Assembly (NCBI GenBank): GCA_964480735.1
Contig: CAYZQS010000118.1
Coordinates: 1-7,810 of the forward strand
Direction of reading: 5' to 3'
From: UBA5972 sp964480735
GTDB lineage: Bacteria; Pseudomonadota; Alphaproteobacteria; Rhodobacterales; Rhodobacteraceae
DNA: 7,810 nucleotides
The notes beneath the pieces are model-generated. The model saw only the letters and a program-made list of their open reading frames with translations, had not been told where the DNA came from and did not search any database. Below, in pieces: positions 1 through 6,603 of the stretch. Made by a program: the position numbers and the translations under genes. Each line of letters starts with the position of its first letter. Within the stretch, counting starts at the first letter, position 1.

Positions 1-3
1 CCG

Positions 4-13
4 CCCCCTAAAT
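4..13 (+). promoter_or_regulatory. Possible RpoH-type -10 region of the groESL promoter
   Basis: The C-rich stretch CCCCCTAAAT resembles the -10 region of heat-shock (sigma32/RpoH) promoters, which in proteobacteria is C-rich followed by A/T. A start site about 7 bases downstream would fall at the left edge of the CIRCE operator, as expected for a repressor site in the initial transcribed region. The matching -35 box would lie outside the window, so this is inference from half a promoter. Confidence 0.35.
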
Positions 14-17
14 GCCC

Positions 18-52
18 TCTGTTATCACTCTACGGTGGCGAGTGATAACAGA
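18..52 (+). promoter_or_regulatory. CIRCE operator (HrcA binding site) of groESL
   Basis: This is a perfect inverted repeat with 13-bp arms (18-30 and 40-52) separated by 9 bases. Its core is TTATCACTC-N9-GAGTGATAA (22-48), which matches the CIRCE consensus TTAGCACTC-N9-GAGTGCTAA with one symmetric change in each arm. CIRCE is the operator of the heat-shock repressor HrcA, which needs GroEL to stay active, so the operon is expected to be autoregulated by free chaperonin. The element lies 52 bases before groES, the usual place. It may also form a hairpin at the 5' end of the mRNA. hrcA itself is not in the window. Confidence 0.93.
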
Positions 53-90
53 ATTCCAAGTCACCTCTGAAATCTGGAACCTCAAAAACT

Positions 91-96
91 AAGGAG
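91..96 (+). promoter_or_regulatory. Ribosome binding site of groES
   Basis: AAGGAG lies 8 bases before the groES ATG. It is a near-perfect Shine-Dalgarno sequence and fixes the start at 105. Confidence 0.85.
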
Positions 97-104
97 CGTA
101 TTCC

Positions 105-389
105 ATGGCATTTACACCTTTGCACGACCGTGTACTGGTTCGTCGCCTTGAAGGCGAAGAAAAAACCGCAGGCGGGCTGATCATCCCTGACAGCGCCAAA
201 GAAAAACCGGCCCAAGGCGAAATCATCGCCTGTGGTGAAGGCGCACGCAAAGACAGCGGCGAGCTGATCCCGATGGCGGTTAAAGTTGGCGACAAGGTTA
301 TGTTCGGCAAATGGGGTGGCACAGAAGTCACCATTGAAGGCGAAGAACTGCTGATCATGAAAGAAAGCGACATCATGGGGACTCTCTAA
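105..389 (+). CDS. groES: Co-chaperonin GroES (Hsp10)
   Basis: GroES is the cytoplasmic 10-kDa co-chaperonin: a heptamer that caps the GroEL ring and closes the folding chamber in an ATP-dependent cycle. The 94-residue product has the family's usual length. It opens with the conserved PLHDRVLVRR strand (5-14), followed by the mobile loop (about 16-34) with the hydrophobic tripeptide LII (25-27) that docks on the GroEL apical domain. Further along are a GEGAR segment (44-48) and the VGDKVMFGKWGGTEV core (61-75). The start is fixed by a strong Shine-Dalgarno at 91-96. groEL follows after 71 bases on the same strand, the standard bicistronic order, with CIRCE upstream. Nothing is missing or broken. 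Identification is firm; regulation by HrcA is inferred from CIRCE. Confidence 0.98.
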   Translation: MAFTPLHDRVLVRRLEGEEKTAGGLIIPDSAKEKPAQGEIIACGEGARKDSGELIPMAVKVGDKVMFGKWGGTEVTIEGEELLIMKESDIMGTL

Positions 390-401
390 GAGTTCTCTAT
401 A

Positions 402-424
402 TGGGCACGATGAAATCGTACCCA
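402..424 (+). other. Hairpin between groES and groEL
   Basis: TGGGCACGAT (402-411) can pair with ATCGTACCCA (415-424) around a GAA loop: 9 of 10 pairs, with one C-A mismatch. No T-run follows, so it is not a terminator. It lies 12 bases past the groES stop and 36 bases before groEL. Hairpins here can be sites of mRNA processing or can protect the downstream message; groESL transcripts of Agrobacterium tumefaciens are known to be cleaved between the two genes. Function here is inference. Confidence 0.5.
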
Positions 425-446
425 CGTCCCTTTAAACAATCGAATT

Positions 447-451
447 AGGAG
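447..451 (+). promoter_or_regulatory. Ribosome binding site of groEL
   Basis: AGGAG lies 9 bases before the groEL ATG at 461 and supports that start. Confidence 0.85.
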
Positions 452-460
452 CAAGCTATC

Positions 461-2110
<1,650 letters not shown>

Positions 2111-2113
<3 letters not shown>

Positions 2114-2133
2114 TCAGGCCTTTAGTCTGATTA
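2111..2133 (+). other. Small inverted repeat starting at the groEL stop codon
   Basis: TAATCAG (2111-2117, beginning with the stop codon) and CTGATTA (2127-2133) are exact reverse complements around a 9-base loop. The 3' arm abuts the CCCCGGA palindrome at 2134. There is no T-run, so it is unlikely to terminate transcription by itself. It could stabilise the mRNA 3' end, or be chance. Confidence 0.4.
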
Positions 2134-2152
2134 CCCCGGACTTGATCCGGGG
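2134..2152 (+). repeat. CCCCGGA...TCCGGGG palindromic repeat, copy 1
   Basis: A perfect 7-bp stem, CCCCGGA / TCCGGGG, around the 5-base loop CTTGA. A second copy lies in inverted orientation at 2251-2269. Palindromes of this type recur between genes in many alphaproteobacterial genomes (general recollection, not searched here). It lies just after groEL and before the terminator. Confidence 0.7.
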
Positions 2153-2169
2153 TCTCTAAGAGAACGAAG

Positions 2170-2199
2170 AAGGGGCTGTCCAAGGGCAGTCCCTTTTTT
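2170..2199 (+). terminator. Intrinsic terminator of groESL
   Basis: AAGGGGCTGTCC (2170-2181) pairs with GGGCAGTCCCTT (2184-2195) over 12 positions, two of them G-U pairs, and the hairpin runs straight into six T (2194-2199). It is a textbook Rho-independent terminator 57 bases after the groEL stop and should end the operon. Confidence 0.92.
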
Positions 2200-2250
2200 G
2201 ATTGTCGCATCACTCAATCAATAGGGAGCCGGTAATCTGAAACTCAGAGG

Positions 2251-2269
2251 CCCCGGATCATGTCCGGGG
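2251..2269 (-). repeat. CCCCGGA...TCCGGGG palindromic repeat, copy 2 (inverted)
   Basis: CCCCGGA-TCATG-TCCGGGG. Read on the - strand the loop is CATGA, against CTTGA in copy 1, so the two 19-base units differ at one position and face each other across the groEL terminator. It lies 53 bases before the GNAT gene. Confidence 0.7.
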
Positions 2270-2287
2270 CACCTGCGGGGATTTCAT

Positions 2288-2315
2288 TTGCACGACTCAA
2301 AAACCCTGCTAGCCT
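2288..2315 (+). promoter_or_regulatory. Weak candidate promoter for the GNAT gene
   Basis: TTGCAC (2288-2293), a 16-base spacer, then TAGCCT (2310-2315). The -35 is reasonable and the -10 poor (3 of 6). A start site 7 bases past the -10 would fall on the GNAT ATG at 2322, giving a leaderless message. This is inference, offered because the terminator upstream means a promoter must exist here. Confidence 0.25.
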
Positions 2316-2321
2316 TCCCTT

Positions 2322-2807
2322 ATGTTCGTCCGTCCTGCATCCCCGCGGGATTATCCTAATATCCCGCAACTGGTAGAGGCCGCCTTTGGCCGCCTTGACG
2401 AAAGCCTGCTGGTTCAGGAACTGCGCCGCGACGGGGCCGTGGTGGTGGAATATGTGGCCACCGACCGGGAAGAACTGATCGGCCATATTATCCTTTCACA
2501 GATGGACGAACCCAAAGGCACATTGGCCCTTGCCCCGGTGTCCGTTCATCCGGACCGCCAGAACAGGGGCATCGGATCAGCCCTTATCCGGGCCGCAACC
2601 GAAGTTGCCGAAGAACTGGAGTGGACGGCGGTGATCGTTCTTGGCAATCCGGCCTATTATGGAAAATTTGGTTATGAGGTCGAACAGATGGCGGATTTTG
2701 ACACCAAATACCCGTCAGAATTCACCGCCGCGAATGTGCTGGATTCAGAAGCCTTTCGTCTGCTCACGCAAAAACTGATCTATCCAAAGGCCTTTTTGAA
2801 CGTCTGA
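2322..2807 (+). CDS. GNAT family N-acetyltransferase (YhbS-like)
   Basis: Predicted cytoplasmic acetyltransferase of the GNAT superfamily, which moves an acetyl group from acetyl-CoA to an amine; the substrate is unknown. The 161 residues cover one GNAT domain. The acetyl-CoA site is the strand LALAPVSVHPD (68-78) followed by the pyrophosphate loop QNRGIG (80-85). The later VLGNPAYYGKFGYE (106-119) is typical of the YhbS/COG3153 branch. The start is well bounded: an in-frame TAG lies at 2310-2312 and the ATG at 2322 is the first after it. No Shine-Dalgarno precedes it, so a leaderless mRNA is possible. The gene is separated from groEL by a terminator and is followed 40 bases later by the transporter gene. 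Family is firm; YhbS-like placement rests on motif memory; substrate cannot be told. Confidence 0.88.
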   Translation: MFVRPASPRDYPNIPQLVEAAFGRLDESLLVQELRRDGAVVVEYVATDREELIGHIILSQMDEPKGTLALAPVSVHPDRQNRGIGSALIRAATEVAEELEWTAVIVLGNPAYYGKFGYEVEQMADFDTKYPSEFTAANVLDSEAFRLLTQKLIYPKAFLNV

Positions 2808-2847
2808 GGCGATTGCCAAGGCGTCGGTCCTGTTCCATGACTTGACC

Positions 2848-3675
2848 ATGCGATTGCTTGTTTTGACCACGATTGTGATGCTGGCCTTTGCCGCCAACTC
2901 GGTGCTGACAAGATTTGCCTTGGCCGAGGGTGCAATCGGACCGTCGGCATTTGCAATTGTCAGGGTCGTGTCCGGCGCACTTATGCTGGCAATCCTGGTT
3001 TATTGGCAAGACCGGCGGGTGTTTGATCTGGGCGAGGTGTCGGCATTGTCCGCAGGTTCTCTGACGCTGTATGTGCTTGGGTTTTCCTACGCCTACGTGT
3101 CCCTTGACACAGGGGTTGGCGCGTTGATCCTGTTTGGCGGCGTGCAGATCACCATGTTTGCCGGTGCGGTGCTGGCGCGGGACCATGTACCTGTGGCCCG
3201 GTGGATCGGCGCTGCCGTCGCCCTTGGCGGATTGGCGTATTTGCTGGCGCCGGGATCGCAGGCCCCCGGGTTCAGCGGCACGTTGTTGATGGCGGCGGCG
3301 GCCATCGGCTGGGGATATTATTCGCTTTACGGACGGGGCGTTGCCCGGCCCCTGCAGGCGACAGCGGGTAACTTTCTGTTGGCAATTCCGGTCGCCATCG
3401 CGGTGGGTCTGTTGTTTTGGGACAGCGCTGCGGCACAGCCAAACGGCATCGTTCTGGCGGTCATTTCCGGGGCAATCACCTCGGGGTTGGGATATGCGCT
3501 GTGGTATAAAGTGCTGCCCCAACTGCAAGCCACCGTTGCCGCGGTTGCCCAGTTGACAGTCCCGGTTATTGCCGCGGCAGGCGGCATTGTTTTTCTTGGC
3601 GAGGGCTTGTCCTTAAGGTTTGTGGTGGCGTCGGTGATGATACTGGGCGGTGTCGCGGTTGCCGTGTGGCGCTAG
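2848..3675 (+). CDS. EamA/DMT superfamily transporter
   Basis: Predicted inner-membrane protein of the drug/metabolite transporter superfamily, whose EamA members export metabolites such as amino acids or nucleosides; the substrate is unknown. The 275 residues are mostly hydrophobic and fit the usual ten helices in two EamA repeats. Repeat one starts LTTIVMLAFAANSVLTRFAL (6-25) and ends near the PG loop at about 137; repeat two starts at GTLLMAAAAIGWGYYSLYGR. The conserved tail of repeat two is seen as QLTVPVIAAAGGIVFLGE. I chose ATG 2848; a TTG six bases earlier (2842) is in frame and would add two residues. No clear Shine-Dalgarno lies before either. It follows the GNAT gene by 40 bases and may be cotranscribed. 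Family assignment is firm, the start moderately so. Confidence 0.88.
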   Translation: MRLLVLTTIVMLAFAANSVLTRFALAEGAIGPSAFAIVRVVSGALMLAILVYWQDRRVFDLGEVSALSAGSLTLYVLGFSYAYVSLDTGVGALILFGGVQITMFAGAVLARDHVPVARWIGAAVALGGLAYLLAPGSQAPGFSGTLLMAAAAIGWGYYSLYGRGVARPLQATAGNFLLAIPVAIAVGLLFWDSAAAQPNGIVLAVISGAITSGLGYALWYKVLPQLQATVAAVAQLTVPVIAAAGGIVFLGEGLSLRFVVASVMILGGVAVAVWR

Positions 3676-3705
3676 CTGTGACCCGACGTCAAAACGCTGC
3701 AAACA

Positions 3706-3734
3706 GTGATTTTCGCGTTTTAAGCACTTACATT
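3706..3734 (+). promoter_or_regulatory. Candidate promoter for the hydrolase gene
   Basis: GTGATT (3706-3711), a 17-base spacer, then TACATT (3729-3734; 4 of 6 to TATAAT). Initiation 7 bases on would be at the ATG at 3741, consistent with the absence of a Shine-Dalgarno sequence. The -35 is weak, so this is tentative. Confidence 0.3.
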
Positions 3735-3740
3735 TGCGCC

Positions 3741-4469
3741 ATGAAACGACTTGCTTTGATGATCGGAATGTTACTGGCGCCGCCCACACTTGCGGCTGCG
3801 GACTGTGTGCTGCTGTTGCACGGTCTGGCGCGAACCTCCACTTCCTTGGAATTGATGGAACTGGCCCTGCAAAATCAGGGCTATGAAACCCATAATATTT
3901 CCTATCCCTCCACCAGTTTTAACGTGGCAGAGCTGGCCAACACCAACATTCCGCTGGCATTGGCCAAATGCAAAAGCGGCGGCAAGGTGCATTTTGTCAC
4001 TCATTCCATGGGCGGGATATTGGTGCGGTTTTATCTGGAATCCCACCGACCGGCCAACCTAGGCCGGGTGGTCATGCTGGCCCCGCCCAACAGCGGCAGC
4101 GAAATTGTGAACACTTTCGGCGAACTGGGCATATTTGCGTGGTTGAACGGCCCGGCGGGGCTGCAACTTGGCACGGATGCCGAGGGTGTGCCGCAAAAGC
4201 TTGGCCCGGCGAATTTTGAGCTGGGGATTATTGCCGGTTCCCGGTCCATAAGTCCGGTTTTTTCAGCGGTGATCGACGGAAAGGACGACGGCAAAGTCTC
4301 GATTGAAAGCACAAAGCTGGAAGGCATGGCAGACCATATCGTCTTGCCGACCACCCACACGCTGATGATGTTAAACCCGCGCGTGATCGCTCAAACGCTG
4401 GAGTTTCTAGAGAACGGCCAGTTCAACCACGCGCTTTCGTTTGGTGATCTGATCAAGAGGCTGAAATAG
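3741..4469 (+). CDS. Secreted alpha/beta hydrolase (lipase/esterase-like)
   Basis: Predicted exported serine hydrolase of the alpha/beta fold. With ATG 3741 the product is 242 residues and begins with a clear signal peptide: MKR, a hydrophobic core, and AAA|D as a likely cleavage after residue 20. Mature-chain motifs are the oxyanion-hole LLLHG (24-28), the nucleophile elbow THSMGG with Ser89 (Thr where GxSxG usually has Gly), a candidate acid at Asp182/183 in KDDGKVS, and His206 in TTHTLM. This order fits lipase/PGAP1-like hydrolases; the substrate is unknown. The reading frame is open back to a GTG at 3666 inside the transporter gene, but starting there would bury the signal peptide behind 25 residues. 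No Shine-Dalgarno is seen at 3741. A strong + strand terminator lies at 4588-4610. Cys22 is not in a lipobox. Confidence 0.85.
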   Translation: MKRLALMIGMLLAPPTLAAADCVLLLHGLARTSTSLELMELALQNQGYETHNISYPSTSFNVAELANTNIPLALAKCKSGGKVHFVTHSMGGILVRFYLESHRPANLGRVVMLAPPNSGSEIVNTFGELGIFAWLNGPAGLQLGTDAEGVPQKLGPANFELGIIAGSRSISPVFSAVIDGKDDGKVSIESTKLEGMADHIVLPTTHTLMMLNPRVIAQTLEFLENGQFNHALSFGDLIKRLK

Positions 4470-4564
4470 CACAACGCGCCATTTTTCTTCTTCAAAGCAA
4501 TCGCCCAAAACTGGCAAATAGCGCCTTCCAAAATCTAAAACACCAAAGCCGGCAAAAGCGCCAA

Positions 4565-4584
4565 AAGCGAATTCAAATTCGCTT
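4565..4584 (-). terminator. Hairpin, likely terminator of purEK on the - strand
   Basis: AAGCGAATT (4565-4573) and AATTCGCTT (4576-4584) are exact reverse complements around a 2-base centre. Read on the - strand the hairpin ends in a short T-run (4566-4563) and lies 33 bases after the purK stop. The T-run is only four long, so termination may be incomplete. Confidence 0.55.
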
Positions 4585-4587
4585 GGC

Positions 4588-4610
4588 AAGACTTTTCCAA
4601 AAGTCTTTTT
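4588..4610 (+). terminator. Intrinsic terminator of the hydrolase gene
   Basis: AAGACTTTT (4588-4596) pairs exactly with AAAAGTCTT (4599-4607) around CC and is followed by T to 4610 (five T from 4606). It is a good Rho-independent terminator for + strand transcription, 118 bases after the hydrolase stop and just short of the convergent purK stop. Confidence 0.8.
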
Positions 4611-4616
4611 GTGCCC

Positions 4617-5681
4617 TTATTTCAGACGGTTCACATGCCCCATTTTCCGCCCCGTCCTGACGTCTTCCTTCCCATACAGATGCACTGCATTTTTTGGATC
4701 ACCGGCCAGAGACTGCGCCTTATTCACATCGTCACCCAAAAGGTTGGTCATCACCACGTCGGCGTGCCGCAGGCCATCGCCAAGCGGCCACCCGGCGATT
4801 GCACGGACGTGCTGTTCGAACTGGTCAATCACACAGCCGTTTTGCGTCCAGTGGCCGGAATTATGCACCCGCGGGGCGATCTCGTTGACCACCGGGCCTT
4901 GCGTTGTCACAAACAACTCCACTCCCAGAACCCCCACGTAATCCAGCGCGTTCAAAATTTGCCCGGTCAGGATGATGGCATCCGTGCGCTGCAATGACGT
5001 CAGATGTGCCGGTACGGTTGTGGTGTGCAATATACCGCTCTGGTGGACGTTTTCGCCGGGATCAAAACAGACCACCGCGCCGTCTATTGATCGTGCGCCG
5101 ATAACCGAAATCTCGCGCTCAAAATCGACAAATCCCTCTAAAATTGCGGGCGCACCACCCAGCGACTTTAGCGCCGCTGCGGCCTGATCTGCATTGGTGA
5201 TTTTAACCTGACCTTTGCCGTCATAGCCAAAGCGGCGGGTTTTCAACAGGCCCGGCGTGCCGATGGTGCCCAACGCCTGCACCAGATCCCCGGCGGTGTC
5301 GACAACGGCAAACGGCGCGGTCATCAGCCCCAGATCGTTCAGGAATTGTTTTTCGACAAGCCGATCCTGCGATACGGCAAGGGCGGCGCGGGGCGGGTGG
5401 ACCGCGCGACGTTCTTCGATCGCATCCAGCGCATTTGTGGGAATATTTTCAAACTCAAATGTTACCACATCAACGCTGTCGGCAAACCGGCGCAGCGCAT
5501 CAAGATCGGAATAAGGCGCGGTGGTGACCGCATCCGCGACCTGTCCGGCCGGAGGATTATCTTCCGGCTCAAAAATATGGGTTTTCATACCCAGCCGCGC
5601 AGCCGCAACCGACAACATTCGCCCCAGCTGGCCACCGCCCAAAATACCGATGGTCGCGCCGGGACGCAGCATTTCAGTCAT
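4617..5681 (-). CDS. purK: N5-carboxyaminoimidazole ribonucleotide synthase PurK
   Basis: PurK is a cytoplasmic ATP-grasp enzyme that converts 5-aminoimidazole ribonucleotide (AIR), ATP and bicarbonate to N5-CAIR in purine synthesis; PurE then uses the product. With ATG at 5681 the protein has 354 residues, the normal length. Motifs in order: the N-terminal GILGGGQLGRM (12-22), the ATP-grasp lysine and glycine loop LLKTRRFGYDGKGQ (145-158), EGFVDFEREISV (182-193), the metal/ATP signature NEIAPRVHNSGHWT (266-279), and the C-terminal YGKED...GHV. The frame is open upstream to 5717, but those 12 extra residues lie inside purE and lack the family pattern. The chosen ATG overlaps the purE stop by 8 bases (ATGACTGA), implying translational coupling; another in-frame ATG is at 5672. 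No separate Shine-Dalgarno is evident. Complete and apparently functional. Confidence 0.96.
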   Translation of the reverse strand: MTEMLRPGATIGILGGGQLGRMLSVAAARLGMKTHIFEPEDNPPAGQVADAVTTAPYSDLDALRRFADSVDVVTFEFENIPTNALDAIEERRAVHPPRAALAVSQDRLVEKQFLNDLGLMTAPFAVVDTAGDLVQALGTIGTPGLLKTRRFGYDGKGQVKITNADQAAAALKSLGGAPAILEGFVDFEREISVIGARSIDGAVVCFDPGENVHQSGILHTTTVPAHLTSLQRTDAIILTGQILNALDYVGVLGVELFVTTQGPVVNEIAPRVHNSGHWTQNGCVIDQFEQHVRAIAGWPLGDGLRHADVVMTNLLGDDVNKAQSLAGDPKNAVHLYGKEDVRTGRKMGHVNRLK

Positions 5682-6162
5682 CCGTCGGAGCGTCAGCGAT
5701 AGAGGCGGACAGGTCACCGCGCCATTTGTCCAGCGCTTTTGCGACGCGCGGGTCTGAATTGGCCAGTATCGCGGCGGCCATCAGTCCGGCGTTGGCGGCA
5801 CCAGTGGCCCCGATGGCCATCGTACCCACCGGAAAACCCTTTGGCATTTGAACGATCGAATAAAGCGAGTCAACGCCACCCAGCGCTTTGGTCTGAACCG
5901 GCACACCCAGCACCGGCACCCGGGTTTTAGAGGCCATCATGCCGGGCAAATGCGCAGCCCCACCAGCCCCTGCAATGATCACCTGTAAACCGCGATCCAC
6001 CGCTGATTTCCCATAATCCCACAACCTGTCAGGCGTGCGGTGGGCAGACACGATTTTGGATTCGTAGGCAACGCCCAGATCATCCAGAATATCAGCGGCG
6101 GCTTTCATGGTGGACCAGTCCGATTGACTGCCCATGATGATGCCAACTTTGACGTCTGCCAT
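5674..6162 (-). CDS. purE: N5-CAIR mutase PurE (class I)
   Basis: PurE moves the carboxylate of N5-CAIR to carbon to give CAIR, the step after PurK in cytoplasmic purine synthesis. The 162 residues match class I (bacterial) PurE in length and motifs: GSQSDW (11-16, phosphate/nucleotide loop), SAHRTP with the active-site His41 (39-44), AGGAAHLPGM with His71 (66-75), and the GGVDSLYSIVQMPKGFPVGT segment (95-114). Presence of PurK next door fits the class I route, which needs N5-CAIR. The start ATG is preceded by AGGG (6173-6170 on the - strand) at 7 bases. It lies 51 bases after the DUF465 gene, with no convincing promoter between, so the three may share one transcript. Intact. Confidence 0.97.
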   Translation of the reverse strand: MADVKVGIIMGSQSDWSTMKAAADILDDLGVAYESKIVSAHRTPDRLWDYGKSAVDRGLQVIIAGAGGAAHLPGMMASKTRVPVLGVPVQTKALGGVDSLYSIVQMPKGFPVGTMAIGATGAANAGLMAAAILANSDPRVAKALDKWRGDLSASIADAPTDD

Positions 6163-6169
6163 CGATTTA

Positions 6170-6173
6170 CCCT
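6170..6173 (-). promoter_or_regulatory. Ribosome binding site of purE
   Basis: AGGG on the - strand, 7 bases before the purE ATG at 6162. Confidence 0.6.
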
Positions 6174-6213
6174 GTTAACCTGAAGAAAGCGCGACCTAAC
6201 GCAATTATGTCCG

Positions 6214-6432
6214 CTAAGCAATGATATCCGGTGTAAGTTCATCTTCAATCCGCGCCATCCGGTCTTTGAGTGCCAGTTTTTGCTTTTTCAGTCGCCGCAG
6301 GGTCAGCACGTCGGATCGTCTGGCCAGGTGCAAGGCATCAATCGCGTCGTCAAGATCGCGGTGCTGATGACGAAGTTCCGCCAGTTCAACGCGCAAAACC
6401 TCAGAACGGTCCATTTGTGACGAAGTGTTCAT
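6214..6432 (-). CDS. YdcH family protein (DUF465)
   Basis: Small cytoplasmic protein of the YdcH/DUF465 family, which has no established function. The 72 residues are strongly charged and predicted helical, likely a helical hairpin or short coiled coil: EVLRVELAELRHQHRDLDDA (11-30), then the conserved RRLKKQKLALKDRMARIEDE (46-65), ending in TPDIIA. The RLKKxKLxLKD core is the family signature. I chose ATG 6432 because relatives carry a similar short N-terminal lead; ATG at 6414 is the alternative. No clear Shine-Dalgarno precedes either. A sigma70-like promoter lies at 6471-6499 on the - strand. The gene is first in line with purE and purK, but any role in purine metabolism would be guesswork. 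Confidence 0.9.
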   Translation of the reverse strand: MNTSSQMDRSEVLRVELAELRHQHRDLDDAIDALHLARRSDVLTLRRLKKQKLALKDRMARIEDELTPDIIA

Positions 6433-6470
6433 TGGGGCGGCAGCCGTTCCCTGAATCTTTGGATTTGCCC

Positions 6471-6499
6471 ACTATAAACCGAAAACCGCCGCAGGTGAA
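6471..6499 (-). promoter_or_regulatory. Sigma70-like promoter for the ydcH-purE-purK group
   Basis: On the - strand: TTCACC (6499-6494; 4 of 6 to TTGACA), a 17-base spacer, then TATAGT (6476-6471; 5 of 6 to TATAAT). The start would be near 6464, giving a leader of about 30 bases to the ATG at 6432. Good fit, not tested. Confidence 0.55.
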
Positions 6500-6509
6500 G
6501 CCAATCACA

Positions 6510-6538
6510 CTTGAGATTTTGTCCGGTCACACCCATAT
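6510..6538 (+). promoter_or_regulatory. RpoH (heat-shock)-like promoter of hsp20
   Basis: CTTGAGA (6510-6516), then 16 bases, then CCATAT (6533-6538). CTTGA at -35 and CCAT plus A/T at -10 are hallmarks of alphaproteobacterial heat-shock sigma factor promoters. The start would be near 6545, leaving an untranslated leader of about 60 bases. The downstream gene is a small heat-shock protein, which supports the reading. Confidence 0.65.
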
Positions 6539-6589
6539 CAGGCAGGTGGTCGCCGAACTTCGGGGCCCAAAAGAATCGGTCGCTTTACC

Positions 6590-6594
6590 AAGGG
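6590..6594 (+). promoter_or_regulatory. Ribosome binding site of hsp20, possibly masked by a hairpin
   Basis: AAGGG lies 9 bases before ATG 6604 and decides that start over in-frame codons farther upstream. The bases GCTTT (6582-6586) can pair with AGGGC (6591-6595) around ACCA, covering the site, with two G-U pairs among five; GCCC at 6565-6568 could also pair with GGGC. This resembles the weak pairing of heat-shock RNA thermometers, but is short. Confidence 0.55.
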
Positions 6595-6603
6595 CTTGAA
6601 ACC

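Noticed and set aside
2764..3528. 254-codon open frame on the - strand across the GNAT end and transporter
   Set aside because: Its translation is rich in Arg, Gln, His and Cys with low hydrophobicity and no motif, and both + strand genes have clear family signatures over the same bases.
3666..3740. GTG start that would lengthen the hydrolase by 25 residues and overlap the transporter
   Set aside because: It would place a polar stretch ahead of an evident signal peptide, and the extra residues resemble no family sequence; ATG 3741 is preferred.
4407..4589. 60-codon - strand frame in the convergent spacer as a real gene
   Set aside because: It needs a non-ATG start inside a terminator hairpin and overlaps the hydrolase 3' end by 63 bases; kept only as a finding about a possible repeat.
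5682..5717. Upstream start for purK adding 12 residues
   Set aside because: The extension lies inside purE, lacks the PurK N-terminal pattern, and ATG 5681 gives the usual length and the common stop/start overlap.
6204..6209. CATAAT on the - strand as a purE-specific -10 box
   Set aside because: No acceptable -35 box lies 16-18 bases upstream (the hexamer there reads ACCGGA); cotranscription with the DUF465 gene is simpler.
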